64,000 bases of DNA, from contig OX442322.1 in the NCBI GenBank assembly GCA_949358305.1, forward strand, positions 6,138,001-6,202,000. Reading direction: 5' to 3'. This stretch comes from Strigamia acuminata (taxonomy: Eukaryota > Arthropoda > Chilopoda > Geophilomorpha > Linotaeniidae). Shown one piece after another: positions 37,770 to 48,986 of this stretch (within the stretch, counting starts at the first letter, position 1; each line of letters begins with the position of its first letter). The position numbers and the translations under genes were made by a program. The notes under the pieces are model-generated. The model did not search any database. It had not been told where the DNA came from and saw only the letters and a list, made by a program, of their open reading frames with translations.

Positions 37770-39314
37770 GAGGGTTATTTAGTTGGCTACGCCACTACAA
37801 CGCGAGGATATCGCATCTGGAATCCGGAAGACAATAAAGTCATTGAATCCATTCATGTCCAAATAGATGAGCGGCAATCCTACAGACGCTCCAATCATTA
37901 CCGAGGTCCACAAGAGCCATATTTGGGGCCAAATTTGGACCAAATACAGCAAACTTTACCAACTCGTCAATCACCGCAAGTTTCTCAACCGCGGGTGAAG
38001 TTTGAAGACGAAATGGAATATACTGATTGGCTCAAATTTCCGGATTCAGAAGATGAATGTGACACGGACTATGACTCTGACGATATGGCCCCAGCAGGTG
38101 CCCAAGCTCGAACCCCGCCGGCTACTCCACCTCCGGGATCTCCTATTCGAGCTTCATTGATTACTCCAGTAATAACGCCAGTGCCGAGTCCAGTCATTAC
38201 TCCTGGCAACACTCCAACTCACACGCCGCCAGGAACACCACCGGGTTCACCACCACGTTTTGTGAACGCTCGTCGAGGTTCTCGTGGCAATGCGCCACAA
38301 GCCCATCCAGCAGCGCAGCATGGTCCACCTCCAACTGGAGCTGCAACTGCATATAAGTGGCGTTACGTTGGTTGCGATGCTGAATGCAGACATTGGAGAA
38401 GGGAAGAACATCTTCGCAAATATCAAGAACCTGGAAAACTTAAGACTGACGTGTATTATTTCCCGGAACCAGGTCTCCGACTGCGTTCTAGAGGTGACGT
38501 TGAAGAATTCTGTCACATGAACAACATTCCTTATGATCCTGAACTATTTTATTTTGGCAATATGGAATATGAACTTGAAGATCTCCCACTTCCTCTTCCC
38601 AGAGTACACCTTTGTCGTCGTGATCCCACAAGTTACGCAGAGGCAGTAAGATTTCCGGATGCGACAAAATGGAAGGAAGCCATTAATGAGGAACTAGACA
38701 CTTTCGCAAAGAGAGGTGTTTATGAAGAAGTCCCAAAACCGGAAAACACCAAGATATTAGGATGCAAGTGGCTCTTCAAACTCAAAGAAGATGCTCTGGG
38801 GAAACCAGCAAGATATCGCGCCAGATTAGTGGCACAGGGCTTCGGTCAAACGCTAGGAGTTGACTACGATGAAGTCTTCAGCCCTGTTGTCAACTTCGTT
38901 CTCATACGCCTGTTTTTCTGCTTGCTAGTTGTCCTCAAAGGATGGAAGGACGCGCACTTAGATGTAAAGTGCGCGTATCTATATGGCGACCTTGCTCACA
39001 AGGTATATATGCGTATTCCAGCCGGCGCGACATGTTCCAATCCAAATCATGTGTGGCTCCTGATAAAGTCGCTCTATGGACTCCACCAATCCGGGTGCCA
39101 ATGGTTTGAAAAATTAGACCAGACGTTACGTAATTTGAGATTTCGGCGATTACCAGGATGCAACTGCGTGTATATCTACGGTTTTTCGGCCGTGATGCTC
39201 ATATATGTCAATGACATAGTTTTATTTTATGCGACTGACGGCGTCCTGACTCAACTAATTGCTCTCATCAGCACCAAATTTGACATAGTGAATTTGGGCC
39301 CCATTTCGAAACTC
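37770..39314 (+). pseudogene. Copia F RT, active site changed, cut by Gypsy B
   Basis: A linker rich in Pro/Thr (38090-38270) precedes RT motifs CKWLFKLKEDALG, RYRARLVAQGF, VFSPVV, LDVKCAYLYGDL and LYGLHQSG. The catalytic box reads YVND instead of YVDD, which would abolish polymerisation. It stops at 39314, where the LTR of B begins; 19 more codons appear at 52813-52869. Confidence 0.88.
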
Positions 39315-40334
39315 TGTTGTGACCCGACTGGACCGGGGTCAACGAAGAGTTTCTCTCGTGACCTCGTTTCGGGTGTAAGGGGAGCCGCAAGCGCGTCTCC
39401 CTTCCCTCAGTGCATTGACATCTAGTCAATGGACAGGCGTCTGCCCTGAGGGAGTGGGGATGGCTCGTCCACCCCACCATTGGGTGATTCCGGTCACCTG
39501 TCAACCCCGCTTTGTGCAAAGGAATGTGCCTTGCACTGAGCGGGCAGAACCAACACAACCATCAAACGAGAAACACACGTAAAACCCGTCGTCCTACAAG
39601 ATCAGGCCCAAGTAAATATACTGGGATTGACCAAGGACAAAGGACAATTTACCGTGAGTACGTTTGGTCAGTGTCAAACTCCGCAGAGTAACCTGCGAGA
39701 TAAGATTACCACACTATTTTAGCACACCAGCTAGAAATAGTAAAAACCACTCCAGTTTAGCGAGTTGTGCAGACAAACGGTCGCACAAGCCTAAACTGCA
39801 GTAAAACCACGACGAGCGTTCCCGCCGCTGTGTGACCGCCGGGAGCCAGAAGAGTCCGCCGCTGTGTGATCGCCGGACACCACACAAAAACCTAGACAAC
39901 AGCCCGAAGTAAGCCTTTTAACTAAGCATTCACTCGCGCCCGACCAGCGTGAGCCCGAAGGACCAGCCAGAGACGAGCCGAGGACGCCATATTGCCACGC
40001 CGGCCCAAGACGACACCACGTTGCCACAACGAGGACGCCATCTTGGACACGACCGAGACAACAGACGACCTCGCCGATTCCAGCCAGCTTTCATCATACC
40101 TTTACCTTTCCATTTCCCTTCACCCATTCCGATTTACCTTTTACCTACCTTTTATATATATATATATATAAGATATATCTGTACATTGTCCCACAGAATA
40201 AATCTATATTATATTTTACCTTTTATATCTGTGTAATCATTTCTTTGGGTAAACCGCTTGAGCAAAGCGGTAGTGAGTTAGTCGAATTAAGTAATCAACC
40301 CACGAGTTAGCGACGGTTAGAGTTGAGCGCGACA
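39315..40334 (+). repeat. 5' LTR of B
   Basis: 1020 bp, TGTTGTGACCCG to GAGCGCGACA. Contains a (TA)n tract at about 40155-40170 and AGAATAAATC shortly after it, probably the polyadenylation signal. Confidence 0.95.
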
Positions 40335-40336
40335 CG

Positions 40337-40354
40337 TGGGGGCCTGTCCGGGAT
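40337..40354 (+). other. Primer binding site of B, tRNA-Pro type
   Basis: TGGGGGCCTGTCCGGGAT, two bases after the LTR, differs at two positions from the tRNA-Pro site TGGGGGCTCGTCCGGGAT known from murine leukaemia viruses. Confidence 0.75.
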
Positions 40355-40406
40355 CAAGTCGAATAACTGATTCTAACCTGTGATTACATCATACCCAAAG
40401 CAAGAA

Positions 40407-43400
40407 ATGGCAGATAATACCCGAGTAACAGATTCCGACTCCGACGCAAACAAGAGAGCCGGCAGTCGTAAAGGCGCCGACTATCACTTGCGATCTGGAG
40501 GTCCCTTACCCAAAGCCTCAGCGCACGAAGCGAGGCAAAAACGGCGTAAGCCTAAACCCGATCGTAGAAGCGCATCCGAGGCATCGCACCCGTCTCGCAC
40601 CGAGACGAGGCAGCGATTGGACGAGACAGAGCGGGGTGAAGAGCAATCTCACTCCAAACTGCCGCGTTCTAACCGTGACGGCGAGACGAGCGGAAACGAG
40701 GTTTTATCCCGTAACCAATCGCCTCGTCTAACGCACGACACCGAGGTGGGCAGTCCGAAAGCAGCGTCTCCGATACAAAAGACGGCCTCAAATACGACCG
40801 CTAATTCGGCACTAAACACGCCAATTACGCAAAGCCGCCCAGCTTCGGTCAGGTCCGAAGGACACAAGTCCAACTCATCCTCTGTCAAGCGTGTTTCGAG
40901 CCAGCCTTACAGCGTCTCGGGCACCTTGATTGATGCGATGCAATTGGCACAGGCGGAAGGAGTGAGATACACCCTTCCGACGGGGAAAATTACCGTGTAC
41001 GAAACGTTACAGATCGTACGTGCAGCTTTAAAAGCGCACAGTGTATCCCCACAAATCACCATTGTTGAAGGTGCACACGCTCAACAATTGGTTGATTCCG
41101 CTCAATTTGAAGCGGATGCAGAGAACGAGGCTCGTCAAGCCATTCGCGAGAGACGGAGGAAGCTGGCGGAAAGAGAAGCGCAAGCTCTCGAGTACGGCAG
41201 AACCCAGCCCAATCCGACTACTCCCGAGGAGGTAGAAATAGTTGACCGAGCCCTGAGAGCACATCGATATGCTTTCCACTCGCAACAAGAAGCAGAGCGA
41301 GCATTTATGGCCAGATTGCGACGAGATGACCCGAAATCCGTCCGCAAACCAGAGGTCAGTTCATCCGAGCTGTCCGACGAGAGCCTAGAGGGAGACCCAA
41401 AGCGCACGCCGAAGGCCAAACCCAAACCCCAGCCGGAGAGAGCAACACCAGCTACTCCGCGCAAGAGAGATGCGTCGGCCAGAGAACAACAAACTCGGCC
41501 CCGCATGCAAGCTCTCGATTCAGCCACAAATAATGCGATAACGCGATTAATCAACGCTAATAATGCTAGGCGAAATGAAGAGCAAGCTCTCACAAGCCAA
41601 CAGCAAGATAATCCGCAAGGGACTGAGTGGCAACAACCAGTGCCCATCCTTAAAGACGACGAGTCGTCAAGGAGACAATCGCATGATCGCACCTCTTCGC
41701 GAGAAGAAGGCAAACGCGATGAAAGACCGAAATATTATTACTACGGAAATAGTGATTCGTCGTCAGATGGACTGGAGTCAAATGCACCCAGTCATCACGA
41801 TTCGGAGAGAGGTTCCGGAGAAAGACGAAGGGAAAGAGAACGCGATGAACGCAGGGAAAGGGAACGTGACGACCGTCGTAGGGGCCGGAAAGAGTCAAAC
41901 TCTTCACGGCGCAACCCGCCACGCCGCTCACCGTCTCCCGACCCCAGCTCCGACCCCTCATCCAACGACGACAGACGAAAGGAAAAATCAAGTAATCGCC
42001 GGAAGAGATCCAACTCTCCGCGCGATAGAGAGAAACGACGTCGATCGGAAAATAGCGACCACCGACGGGAGGAGTTTCAGGACCTTCCCCGACAAAGCGC
42101 GTTTACCGATTCGACGGGTCGGCAGTATACGATGGGAGAGCTTGGAAGAGCCCTACTCGGCTCGTTAAAAGCCGAGGGAATTGATCTGAGCAAACGAAAC
42201 GATCGTAATCGTAGCACTGGTGACCGCGTAAAGAAAAAATACGCTGTCTCCCGACGTGACACCATGAGTGTTACCGGGAATATTAGGTGGCAATTTTATA
42301 TTCAGAACCGTTTCGACGGGTCATGGAAAGCGGGAGATCGCTTCCTTGACGAAGTAATTCGAATTAAGACTGCCACCAAAGCCACCGTAGGAGACATGCT
42401 CACCCACGGTATTGTCGAGCTAATGACAGGCTCGGCACGTGAGTGGTACCAAGGATTGAAAGGCGTCAATTGGGACGACTTTTTAATGAGATTCGACCTG
42501 CGCTACGGCGAGACACCCGAAGAGGTGAGCCGAAAGATGCGAGGTCTTCGCCAGATGCCTGGTGAAACCATAATGGATTACGACATTCGCGCCAGATTGT
42601 TGTTCGAAAAGGCCCCGATGGAATTTCACGCCACGGGATTCAACCTTTTCTTTCTCGGCGGTTTGTCGGAGTACTCGCAACGGGTGCTACTTGAAGAAAG
42701 GGCACCGACAGGAGGCAGCTACGAGGAGATGAGCGCCTTCCTGTTTGAGAACACGATAGATATCGAGAAAAGATATTATTCCGCTTTACCAGAAGCGGAG
42801 AAAGCAGCAACCGCTAAACGTCTCAAGTTGAGTGCGGAAAGATATGGGGCGACAGATAAAATTATGCGCCCTACTGAATATCTTAGCGGTATAATGGAGC
42901 TGGCAGAAGCTAGCGTTGGTTTACAAATAAAAAATAAACTGACATCCACGCTGCCTTCCAACCCTTTGGCCGCCCCTAAAAAGGCACCGACAGCGTCAGC
43001 CATGCAAGCGACACTGGAGGAGGTCAAGGAGGGGGAGGAAGCCGGACAAGATGCCGGAAAATCAGACGAAAAAGAAGAAAAAGACGATTATTCGACGGAC
43101 GAAGAAATACGAAGCTATCGCGATACCTTATCAACGGGTTGCGATGAGGAAGGACCGCTAGTACATCTCATCCATCGAGATAGAGCGGTAGAAGAATTTC
43201 GCGCCAGGTTAAAACCAAATGCCGGCCGAATTCCGAAGTATTTTCGAAAAAATTACACGCCACCGTCGAAAGCAGACCCTGAAAAGAAAAAATCGACTGA
43301 AGCCCCAAGAGACAAATCAAATATTCGTTGTTTCAAGTGTAACCAACCGGGTCACTATTCCAATGAGTGCCCAAGAACAGCGAAAGAAGACGCTAAATTT

Positions 43401-43490
43401 GACGCAATAATGAAGCAGATGGCAGAGATTAAACTCGCCATGGCAAAAAACGAGTCAAAAAACGAGTCAGCGCAGGCGGCGAAGAAATAA
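40407..43490 (+). CDS. B Gag
   Basis: About 1027 aa from the ATG at 40407 (MADNTRV; an in-frame ATG also exists at 40380). The first half is charged and low-complexity, with an Arg/Glu and Arg/Ser-rich block (41820-42060: RRERERDERRERERDD, SSRRNPPRRSPSP). The retrotrans_gag capsid region follows (GSAREWYQGL, WDDFLMRFDLRYGE, LRQMPGETIMDYDIRARLL), then a C-terminal zinc knuckle CFKCNQPGHYSNEC. It is much longer than the usual 350-500 aa of Gypsy Gags because of the N-terminal extension. It ends TAA at 43488-43490, just after two slippery sites that lead into pol. Confidence 0.9.
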   Translation: MADNTRVTDSDSDANKRAGSRKGADYHLRSGGPLPKASAHEARQKRRKPKPDRRSASEASHPSRTETRQRLDETERGEEQSHSKLPRSNRDGETSGNEVLSRNQSPRLTHDTEVGSPKAASPIQKTASNTTANSALNTPITQSRPASVRSEGHKSNSSSVKRVSSQPYSVSGTLIDAMQLAQAEGVRYTLPTGKITVYETLQIVRAALKAHSVSPQITIVEGAHAQQLVDSAQFEADAENEARQAIRERRRKLAEREAQALEYGRTQPNPTTPEEVEIVDRALRAHRYAFHSQQEAERAFMARLRRDDPKSVRKPEVSSSELSDESLEGDPKRTPKAKPKPQPERATPATPRKRDASAREQQTRPRMQALDSATNNAITRLINANNARRNEEQALTSQQQDNPQGTEWQQPVPILKDDESSRRQSHDRTSSREEGKRDERPKYYYYGNSDSSSDGLESNAPSHHDSERGSGERRRERERDERRERERDDRRRGRKESNSSRRNPPRRSPSPDPSSDPSSNDDRRKEKSSNRRKRSNSPRDREKRRRSENSDHRREEFQDLPRQSAFTDSTGRQYTMGELGRALLGSLKAEGIDLSKRNDRNRSTGDRVKKKYAVSRRDTMSVTGNIRWQFYIQNRFDGSWKAGDRFLDEVIRIKTATKATVGDMLTHGIVELMTGSAREWYQGLKGVNWDDFLMRFDLRYGETPEEVSRKMRGLRQMPGETIMDYDIRARLLFEKAPMEFHATGFNLFFLGGLSEYSQRVLLEERAPTGGSYEEMSAFLFENTIDIEKRYYSALPEAEKAATAKRLKLSAERYGATDKIMRPTEYLSGIMELAEASVGLQIKNKLTSTLPSNPLAAPKKAPTASAMQATLEEVKEGEEAGQDAGKSDEKEEKDDYSTDEEIRSYRDTLSTGCDEEGPLVHLIHRDRAVEEFRARLKPNAGRIPKYFRKNYTPPSKADPEKKKSTEAPRDKSNIRCFKCNQPGHYSNECPRTAKEDAKFDAIMKQMAEIKLAMAKNESKNESAQAAKK
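43445..43463 (+). promoter_or_regulatory. Tandem -1 frameshift sites (A-AAA-AAC twice)
   Basis: Gag codons near the end read GCA AAA AAC GAG TCA AAA AAC. Each AAA AAC with its preceding A is a canonical X-XXY-YYZ heptamer in the gag frame (43445-43451 and 43457-43463). Pol is exactly the -1 frame and is open through this stretch. A stimulatory stem was not evaluated. Confidence 0.8.
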
Positions 43491-43513
43491 CTTCTCGACC
43501 GTCTGCGCCATTC

Positions 43514-46500
43514 ATGAAGAAGAAGGGGTTTAACAAAGGGTTCGATAAGCCGCCACCAGTCAAAGAAATGGGTAGTGACATAGCTAACGCCCAAATTCAA
43601 GACAGGGCCAACAACGCTTTGCAGGTAATTACCGCAAACGCTGAGGCTGAGGCGGAAGAACCGAACCTACTGCTTGAAGAATTACCTCAAGTAGTCGAAG
43701 ACACAGAAGAATTTCGTGTTTTCATGTGCAACGTGGCGGTCGAATACACCAACCGCCTATGTATGTTGCCCATGACAATAGAACGTGAAAAAATTATGGG
43801 ACTACTAGACTCGGGAGCAGATCGCTCGTTCGTTTCCGAAGACATGGTAGCATCATTGGGTCTCACCGATAAGATAAAAGGCGTTAATAAAAATATACGT
43901 CTAAAAACCGCCAACGGAATGGCGCGTCCAAAAGGAGTTATATTATTGACCATGGAGTGGCTCGGAGGAGTAGAACAGCACCCTTTCCTGGTCCTGCCCA
44001 CATGCGACAGAATTTTTCTGTTGGGCTTAGACCTCATGGCGTCAATGGAAATACAACCCAATCCAATAACGAAATCTTGGAATTATATCAGAAATGATAA
44101 GGAAAGACCCGCAATTGTCGTGCCACCAGCTCTTGTAAAAGAAGCGGCCGACAAGACACAGTGGGAGAAAGGCCTAAAGAAATTCGTTCAAGATTACGAT
44201 TTTAAAGCATTCGTAACAGAATTGCAACGGGACAATGTAGTGGAAACGCTTGTCGCCGACGCCGCTTTAGAATTAAACGAAGCGGCAGCCCTACGAAGGG
44301 TCCTACTTAAATATGAGGGGATCCTGTCGAAAAAACCGGGCCGAACGAATAGGGCTATTCACGAAATTAAATTGACGGATAATAAACCTATACGAGTTGC
44401 GTATAAGGGAATGAACCCGCAAAAACGTGAAATAGTGCAAAAAATGTGCCAAGAAATGCTAGACAGTGGCATTGTCTCCGAGGCCCAGGGAGAATACGCG
44501 ACGCGAGTTGTGCTCGTGATGCGCCCGGGCTCGGACCCACGCCTATGCATTGATTACCGCCCATTAAACGCGGTGACAGAAATAGATCCCATACAGATGC
44601 CGTCTATCGAATCCATTTTGAGAGAGCTTAGCCCCTTTTCTTGGGTTACGACGATGGATCTGTCGAAGGGATACTGGCAAGTTGAGATGAGGCCAGAGGA
44701 TAAGTTAAAAACAGCATTTTACTCGCCAATTGGACGGTTGATGTTCAACGTCATGCCATTTGGTTTAGTGAATGCTCCCAGTACCTTTCAGAGACTAATC
44801 GAAAGCGTATTGGGTGATATCCTGCATCAGTTTGTGTGGGCATACCTAGATGACATAGTTATTGCCTCTAAAACATTCGAAGAGCACATTGAGCACATCG
44901 ACCAAGTGCTCACCCGGCTGGCAAAAGCTGGGTTACACGTGCATCCGGGCAAAAGCAAGTTCTGTCGAAAGGAGCTTGCCTTCCTGGGTTATCGCATTGG
45001 AGTCAATGGTTTAGCTATTGGCCCCGAAAAAATCGATGCGATTAATCGTTTCCCACCACCCGAGGACGTTAAAGGTGTCCAACGGTTTATGGGAATGATA
45101 AACTTCTTCGGCAGGTTGCTACCGGGTCTAGCTGAAGTGGCAGCCCCAGTTACCGACCTCCTGAAGAATGAAAACGAATTTGTATGGTCAAATGAGTGCA
45201 ACATCGCATTTAATGCAATAAAGAGGATGCTGACGGAAGTCGGCGTAATGCCTCTACCCGACTTAAACCGGCCGTTCATATTACACACGGACGCCAGCAG
45301 AGTTGGGTTAGGAGCGGCGTTGCTCCAAACACACGTGCGCGACGGAGTCGAACAAGACCTGCCGTGCATGTTTATAAGTCGCAAACTCCAAGGCGCTGAA
45401 AAGAATTACAATGCCACCGAGTTGGAGTGTTTGGCCGTTGTGTGGGCCATAAGGAAATTCAGAGATTATCTCGAATATACCAAATTTGTGGTCCACACAG
45501 ATCATCAAGCGTTACAATGGCTGATGAAATTAAAAGAGCCAGCCGGTCGACTAGCCAGATGGCAGTTAGAACTGATGGCATGCGACTTGACCATTCAATA
45601 CAAGCCCGGCAAATATAACGTCGTGGCTGACGCTCTGTCACGGGCACCAGTGTCAGATCCAATCGACGCTGACGATGATGGCGAGGATGACTCCCGCATC
45701 ATTTATTGCCCTACGAGTTGTCACCGTTGGGATTTAAGGAAGATGAATGAAATTCCCACCGCGTCTCCGGCAGACGTAAAATTCTGTGGATTCTGGACGC
45801 GGTTATACCAACCAGCTGCTGACAATTACCCAAACGCAAAGAAGGAATTTAAGCTAGAGCGGAGAATAAATGACCCGCTTCTAAGCGCCTTCCACGCTCA
45901 TGTCGGCGAGCAGATGCAAAGCAGTCCCCCGACAAGGGAGGAAATAATTGTGCAACAAAAATTAGACAAGAAATGTCAGGACAGAGCTAGATTCGTACTG
46001 ACAGGAAAATATCCGCCCAATCTAACCAGAAGGCAGAAGCGTCGTTATGCACACGAATCCATAGATTACCTATTGGATGACGGCCTTTTAGTGAAACATC
46101 ACCCAAATCACCAAGATGACTTGAGTGAATCGGACACCGCAGTAAAGGTAGTAATACCTGCTTCCTTAATCGGTCGCGTGCTGTGGTTGTTACACGGGCA
46201 CCCGCTTGCGAGCCATGCGGGAGTAAGCAGAACACTCTATCGTGCTACACAGCTTTTTCACTGGACAGGGATGAAAAAAGATATCGCTCTTTTTGTCCAC
46301 CAATGTCAGCGATGTCAAGCGTGTAAGCCGAGGAGTAAATCACCATTCGAAACTATTTTCTTAGGGCCTTACGCGCCTTTTGATTGTTTAAGTGTCGATG
46401 TGATGGGCCCAAAACCCGTTACGGGAAATAAAAATGCGTACATTATCGTTATAATGGACGTGGCAACTCGTTGGCCCGAGTTGTACGCCGTCGCTAGACC

Positions 46501-47584
46501 TTCAGCAGAGAAAATCGTTGAATGTATCTACGACGTGGCGTTACGTTACGGATTTCCACGTAAAATAATATCCGATAACGGACCCCAATTTATCTCGAAA
46601 ATTTGGGGTAAGTTTTGTGAGAAATTCGGGATTGTGGCGTCACATACTTCGACCTACAATCCCAGAACAAATCCCGTTGAGCGACTCAACAGGGACATTA
46701 AATATGCACTAAGCATATTCACTGACATCCACAATAGGTGGGATGAATACTTGAGGGAGATCGCGTTCAGCATACGAACAACAGTCTCGAGGACGAGAGA
46801 TTTTTCTCCGGCCTACCTCAACTTCGCCCGAGAGCTACGAGTGCCTTGGGACCCACGAGTGGCAGAGTCGGTAAATGTGGTGGACCCAGAGAAACCACAT
46901 GAGTATGTGTATAAATTGGAGCAAACAATTTCAAACACATACAAGCATATGATGGCGCACATTTTTAACATGCGCGACCGCATTTTACAAGATAAAAGCG
47001 GTGGAAAATTCGTGAATTTCGAGATCAATGATTTGGTGTGGAAAGATACACACACCCTCTCAAATGCAGCGAGAGGGATCACCGCCAGCTTGGCCGACAA
47101 GAGAGATGGACCGTATGTAATCATCGGCAAGCATGGCGGTAACGCGTATAAATTACGCAAGCTCGAGGACAACACCGAGCAAAAGTCGATCCAGGTACGA
47201 GAGTTAACTCCGTACATTCCGGAATTCCCGCAAGAAATGTGGGCCAAAGGCCAAGTCAAGTCTAAAACTGACGGCCAAATCGTCGATATGTTCGCTGGCG
47301 AGTCGGAACAAGCACCGCCAAGTGACAACGAGGAGTATTTCGACGCCCCTTCACCTCCGGTAAACGAGATAGTTGAATCCGTTCCGGATCCAATTTTGGT
47401 CGGGGGGGAAACAGGAGAAACTCCTGAAACAAACACAAAAAACACGGATAAAAAAGAAAACAATAATGAGGAGGTACAGACACAAAAAACAACAAAAAAT
47501 ATCGTACCTGCCTCGATCCGTAACCTGCGACCAAAAAGAGATAATCCGTTCATAAAAGGCGGAAAGGTCGTAGGAAAGAAGTAA
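43514..47584 (+). CDS. B Pol: protease, RT, RNase H, integrase
   Basis: The frame is open upstream of the first ATG (43514) through the gag overlap and is probably entered by -1 slippage. Protease LLDSGADRSFV; RT motifs LCIDYRPLN, VTTMDLSKGYWQ, MPFGLVNAPSTFQ and YLDD; RNase H LHTDASRVGLGAAL, ATELECLAV, VHTDHQALQWL and VADALSRAP; integrase HHCC (HPLASHAGVSRTL...CQRCQAC), DDE core (LSVDVMGPK, IISDNGPQF, NPVERLNRDI) and a GPY-like module (KRDGPYVIIG). Length about 1356 aa from the ATG, ending in a Lys/Asn-rich tail. No catalytic residue is missing. Confidence 0.95.
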   Translation: MKKKGFNKGFDKPPPVKEMGSDIANAQIQDRANNALQVITANAEAEAEEPNLLLEELPQVVEDTEEFRVFMCNVAVEYTNRLCMLPMTIEREKIMGLLDSGADRSFVSEDMVASLGLTDKIKGVNKNIRLKTANGMARPKGVILLTMEWLGGVEQHPFLVLPTCDRIFLLGLDLMASMEIQPNPITKSWNYIRNDKERPAIVVPPALVKEAADKTQWEKGLKKFVQDYDFKAFVTELQRDNVVETLVADAALELNEAAALRRVLLKYEGILSKKPGRTNRAIHEIKLTDNKPIRVAYKGMNPQKREIVQKMCQEMLDSGIVSEAQGEYATRVVLVMRPGSDPRLCIDYRPLNAVTEIDPIQMPSIESILRELSPFSWVTTMDLSKGYWQVEMRPEDKLKTAFYSPIGRLMFNVMPFGLVNAPSTFQRLIESVLGDILHQFVWAYLDDIVIASKTFEEHIEHIDQVLTRLAKAGLHVHPGKSKFCRKELAFLGYRIGVNGLAIGPEKIDAINRFPPPEDVKGVQRFMGMINFFGRLLPGLAEVAAPVTDLLKNENEFVWSNECNIAFNAIKRMLTEVGVMPLPDLNRPFILHTDASRVGLGAALLQTHVRDGVEQDLPCMFISRKLQGAEKNYNATELECLAVVWAIRKFRDYLEYTKFVVHTDHQALQWLMKLKEPAGRLARWQLELMACDLTIQYKPGKYNVVADALSRAPVSDPIDADDDGEDDSRIIYCPTSCHRWDLRKMNEIPTASPADVKFCGFWTRLYQPAADNYPNAKKEFKLERRINDPLLSAFHAHVGEQMQSSPPTREEIIVQQKLDKKCQDRARFVLTGKYPPNLTRRQKRRYAHESIDYLLDDGLLVKHHPNHQDDLSESDTAVKVVIPASLIGRVLWLLHGHPLASHAGVSRTLYRATQLFHWTGMKKDIALFVHQCQRCQACKPRSKSPFETIFLGPYAPFDCLSVDVMGPKPVTGNKNAYIIVIMDVATRWPELYAVARPSAEKIVECIYDVALRYGFPRKIISDNGPQFISKIWGKFCEKFGIVASHTSTYNPRTNPVERLNRDIKYALSIFTDIHNRWDEYLREIAFSIRTTVSRTRDFSPAYLNFARELRVPWDPRVAESVNVVDPEKPHEYVYKLEQTISNTYKHMMAHIFNMRDRILQDKSGGKFVNFEINDLVWKDTHTLSNAARGITASLADKRDGPYVIIGKHGGNAYKLRKLEDNTEQKSIQVRELTPYIPEFPQEMWAKGQVKSKTDGQIVDMFAGESEQAPPSDNEEYFDAPSPPVNEIVESVPDPILVGGETGETPETNTKNTDKKENNNEEVQTQKTTKNIVPASIRNLRPKRDNPFIKGGKVVGKK

Positions 47585-48051
47585 AATAAATTACGAGTCG
47601 ATGGCGGCACTAAAAATAAATGTAATCGACCGATAGTGCAAGCCATCACGTCGCAGAAAATTTCGCTAAGTCCAACAAAGCGGATATCGGTCGAATTCGC
47701 GTCACGAGATGGCGTGGAAACGCGGGACCCGTAGCAAAATTATCGGCACGGGTCGGATACCGCGTGCAAAAGACCCCGTAGCAGCAATCGCGCACGGGAG
47801 TGAGAACAAAGGAGACCCGTAGCGTAACATGCGCACGGGTAGGTGCGCACTAGTCTCAAACACCCGGGTTCTGGAGTATATTACCCAGAATCCATCGCGA
47901 TTACCTCGTGTTCACACGGACTTCCGCTTTTCACAGCTGATCGCTGCATTCGTGCGTGATCCTCGTTTTTAACGTTTTTATCGAGTTTTTTGAGATAGTT
48001 TTATCATCCTTTTTTCAATCGTGATTGAGCTTTTTGTGCGCGCTCCTCGCC
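47585..48051 (+). other. Intergenic region of B between pol and the ORF3 first exon
   Basis: Holds three hairpins (47727-47840) and otherwise no frame of note. It could serve as an RNA element or an internal promoter; no TATA box is evident. Confidence 0.5.
47727..47840 (+). repeat. Triple hairpin array
   Basis: Three units at 47727-47753, 47775-47798 and 47815-47840, each CCCGTAGC, 8-12 bases, then GCACGGG. The outer CCCGT/ACGGG arms are complementary. The loop side varies while the arms are constant, which suggests that pairing matters. Confidence 0.7.
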
Positions 48052-48141
48052 ATGGACGAGGAAGAGAACGACGTGCTTGCCATAGAGCACGAGGACGAGG
48101 AAAACTGGGACCGCGATGTAAACCAAGTCCATCCCGATCAG
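48052..48141 (+). CDS. Putative first exon of B ORF3
   Basis: ATG at 48052 opens a 37-codon frame, acidic at first (MDEEENDVLAIEHEDEE). At codon 30 (GATCAG) a donor-like GTAGAAGT begins (48142). Joining this point to the acceptor at 48986 keeps phase with the ATG at 48987. The unspliced frame stops at 48163-48165. The prediction rests on consensus and phase only. Confidence 0.45.
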
Positions 48142-48956
48142 GTAGAAGTCGGCATCGGCACATGAGAACTAGTTCCGTGCTGCTGAAGAAGAAATTTTGT
48201 TGACTAATACCTGACATGAGTGCTTTGCACTCACAATAGCATATAATTAATTATTAACCGCGATCGCTCACACGATCGTATTTTTTCCTTGTTAATTTGT
48301 TTTCGAGGTGCGAGCACAGACTTCACGTCGCCTCGCGTCTCGAAAATTCCTCATGACTTGAGTCACGAGCGAGACAATGGGCTCGAGCCATAAATAATTT
48401 TATGACAAGGGGAGAATATTCTGTAAAAGAATATTTTTCTCCACAAGTAATTTGACGCATCGAATTGATGCAACTTAACATTCGTACGATGAATTTTTCG
48501 GTGTGTTGGATAAATTTAATTTGACTTTAACTTTTTTAAAGATTAGACAAAGTCCGACTTCGGAATAATTCTTTATTAGATTTATTTATTTAATAAAATT
48601 TCGACAAGCACATTTATTGTGCAATTTTAGTAATGATTTACACCCGACGAATTCTTTTTACGAATGACTGATAATTATTAATTTAATTATTAGTAATGTT
48701 CTAATTAACGTTAGAATTAATTTAAAGTAAAAATCTGATGATAAAAATCCGGATTAAAGGCTCGATTCCGTCTCGCTGTGCGTTTTGGACATGAGACAGA
48801 TTTTTCACGTGATGACTTCTCTTTTTCTATCCGACGAGGGACAATTCGTCCTACGTTTGCACCGATAGACAGGAATCGGTCTCGACGGACGGCTGCACGT
48901 ATTGGCAACGTCCCTCGAAACCAACCATTTATCTACGTATTTAAATATTAACTTTT

Positions 48957-48986
48957 TATTAATTGTTTATTTCTCCATCCTTCCAG
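48957..48986 (+). promoter_or_regulatory. 3' splice site before B ORF3
   Basis: TTAATTGTTTATTTCTCC continuing ATCCTTCCAG, then ATGGCACT. A strong pyrimidine tract and CAG directly abut the ORF3 ATG at 48987. Matches the position of the acceptor in A2 (6074-6102). Confidence 0.65.

Noticed and set aside
39714-40236. ORFs inside the B LTRs
   Set aside because: They recur identically in both LTRs, but overlap on both strands and show no domain.
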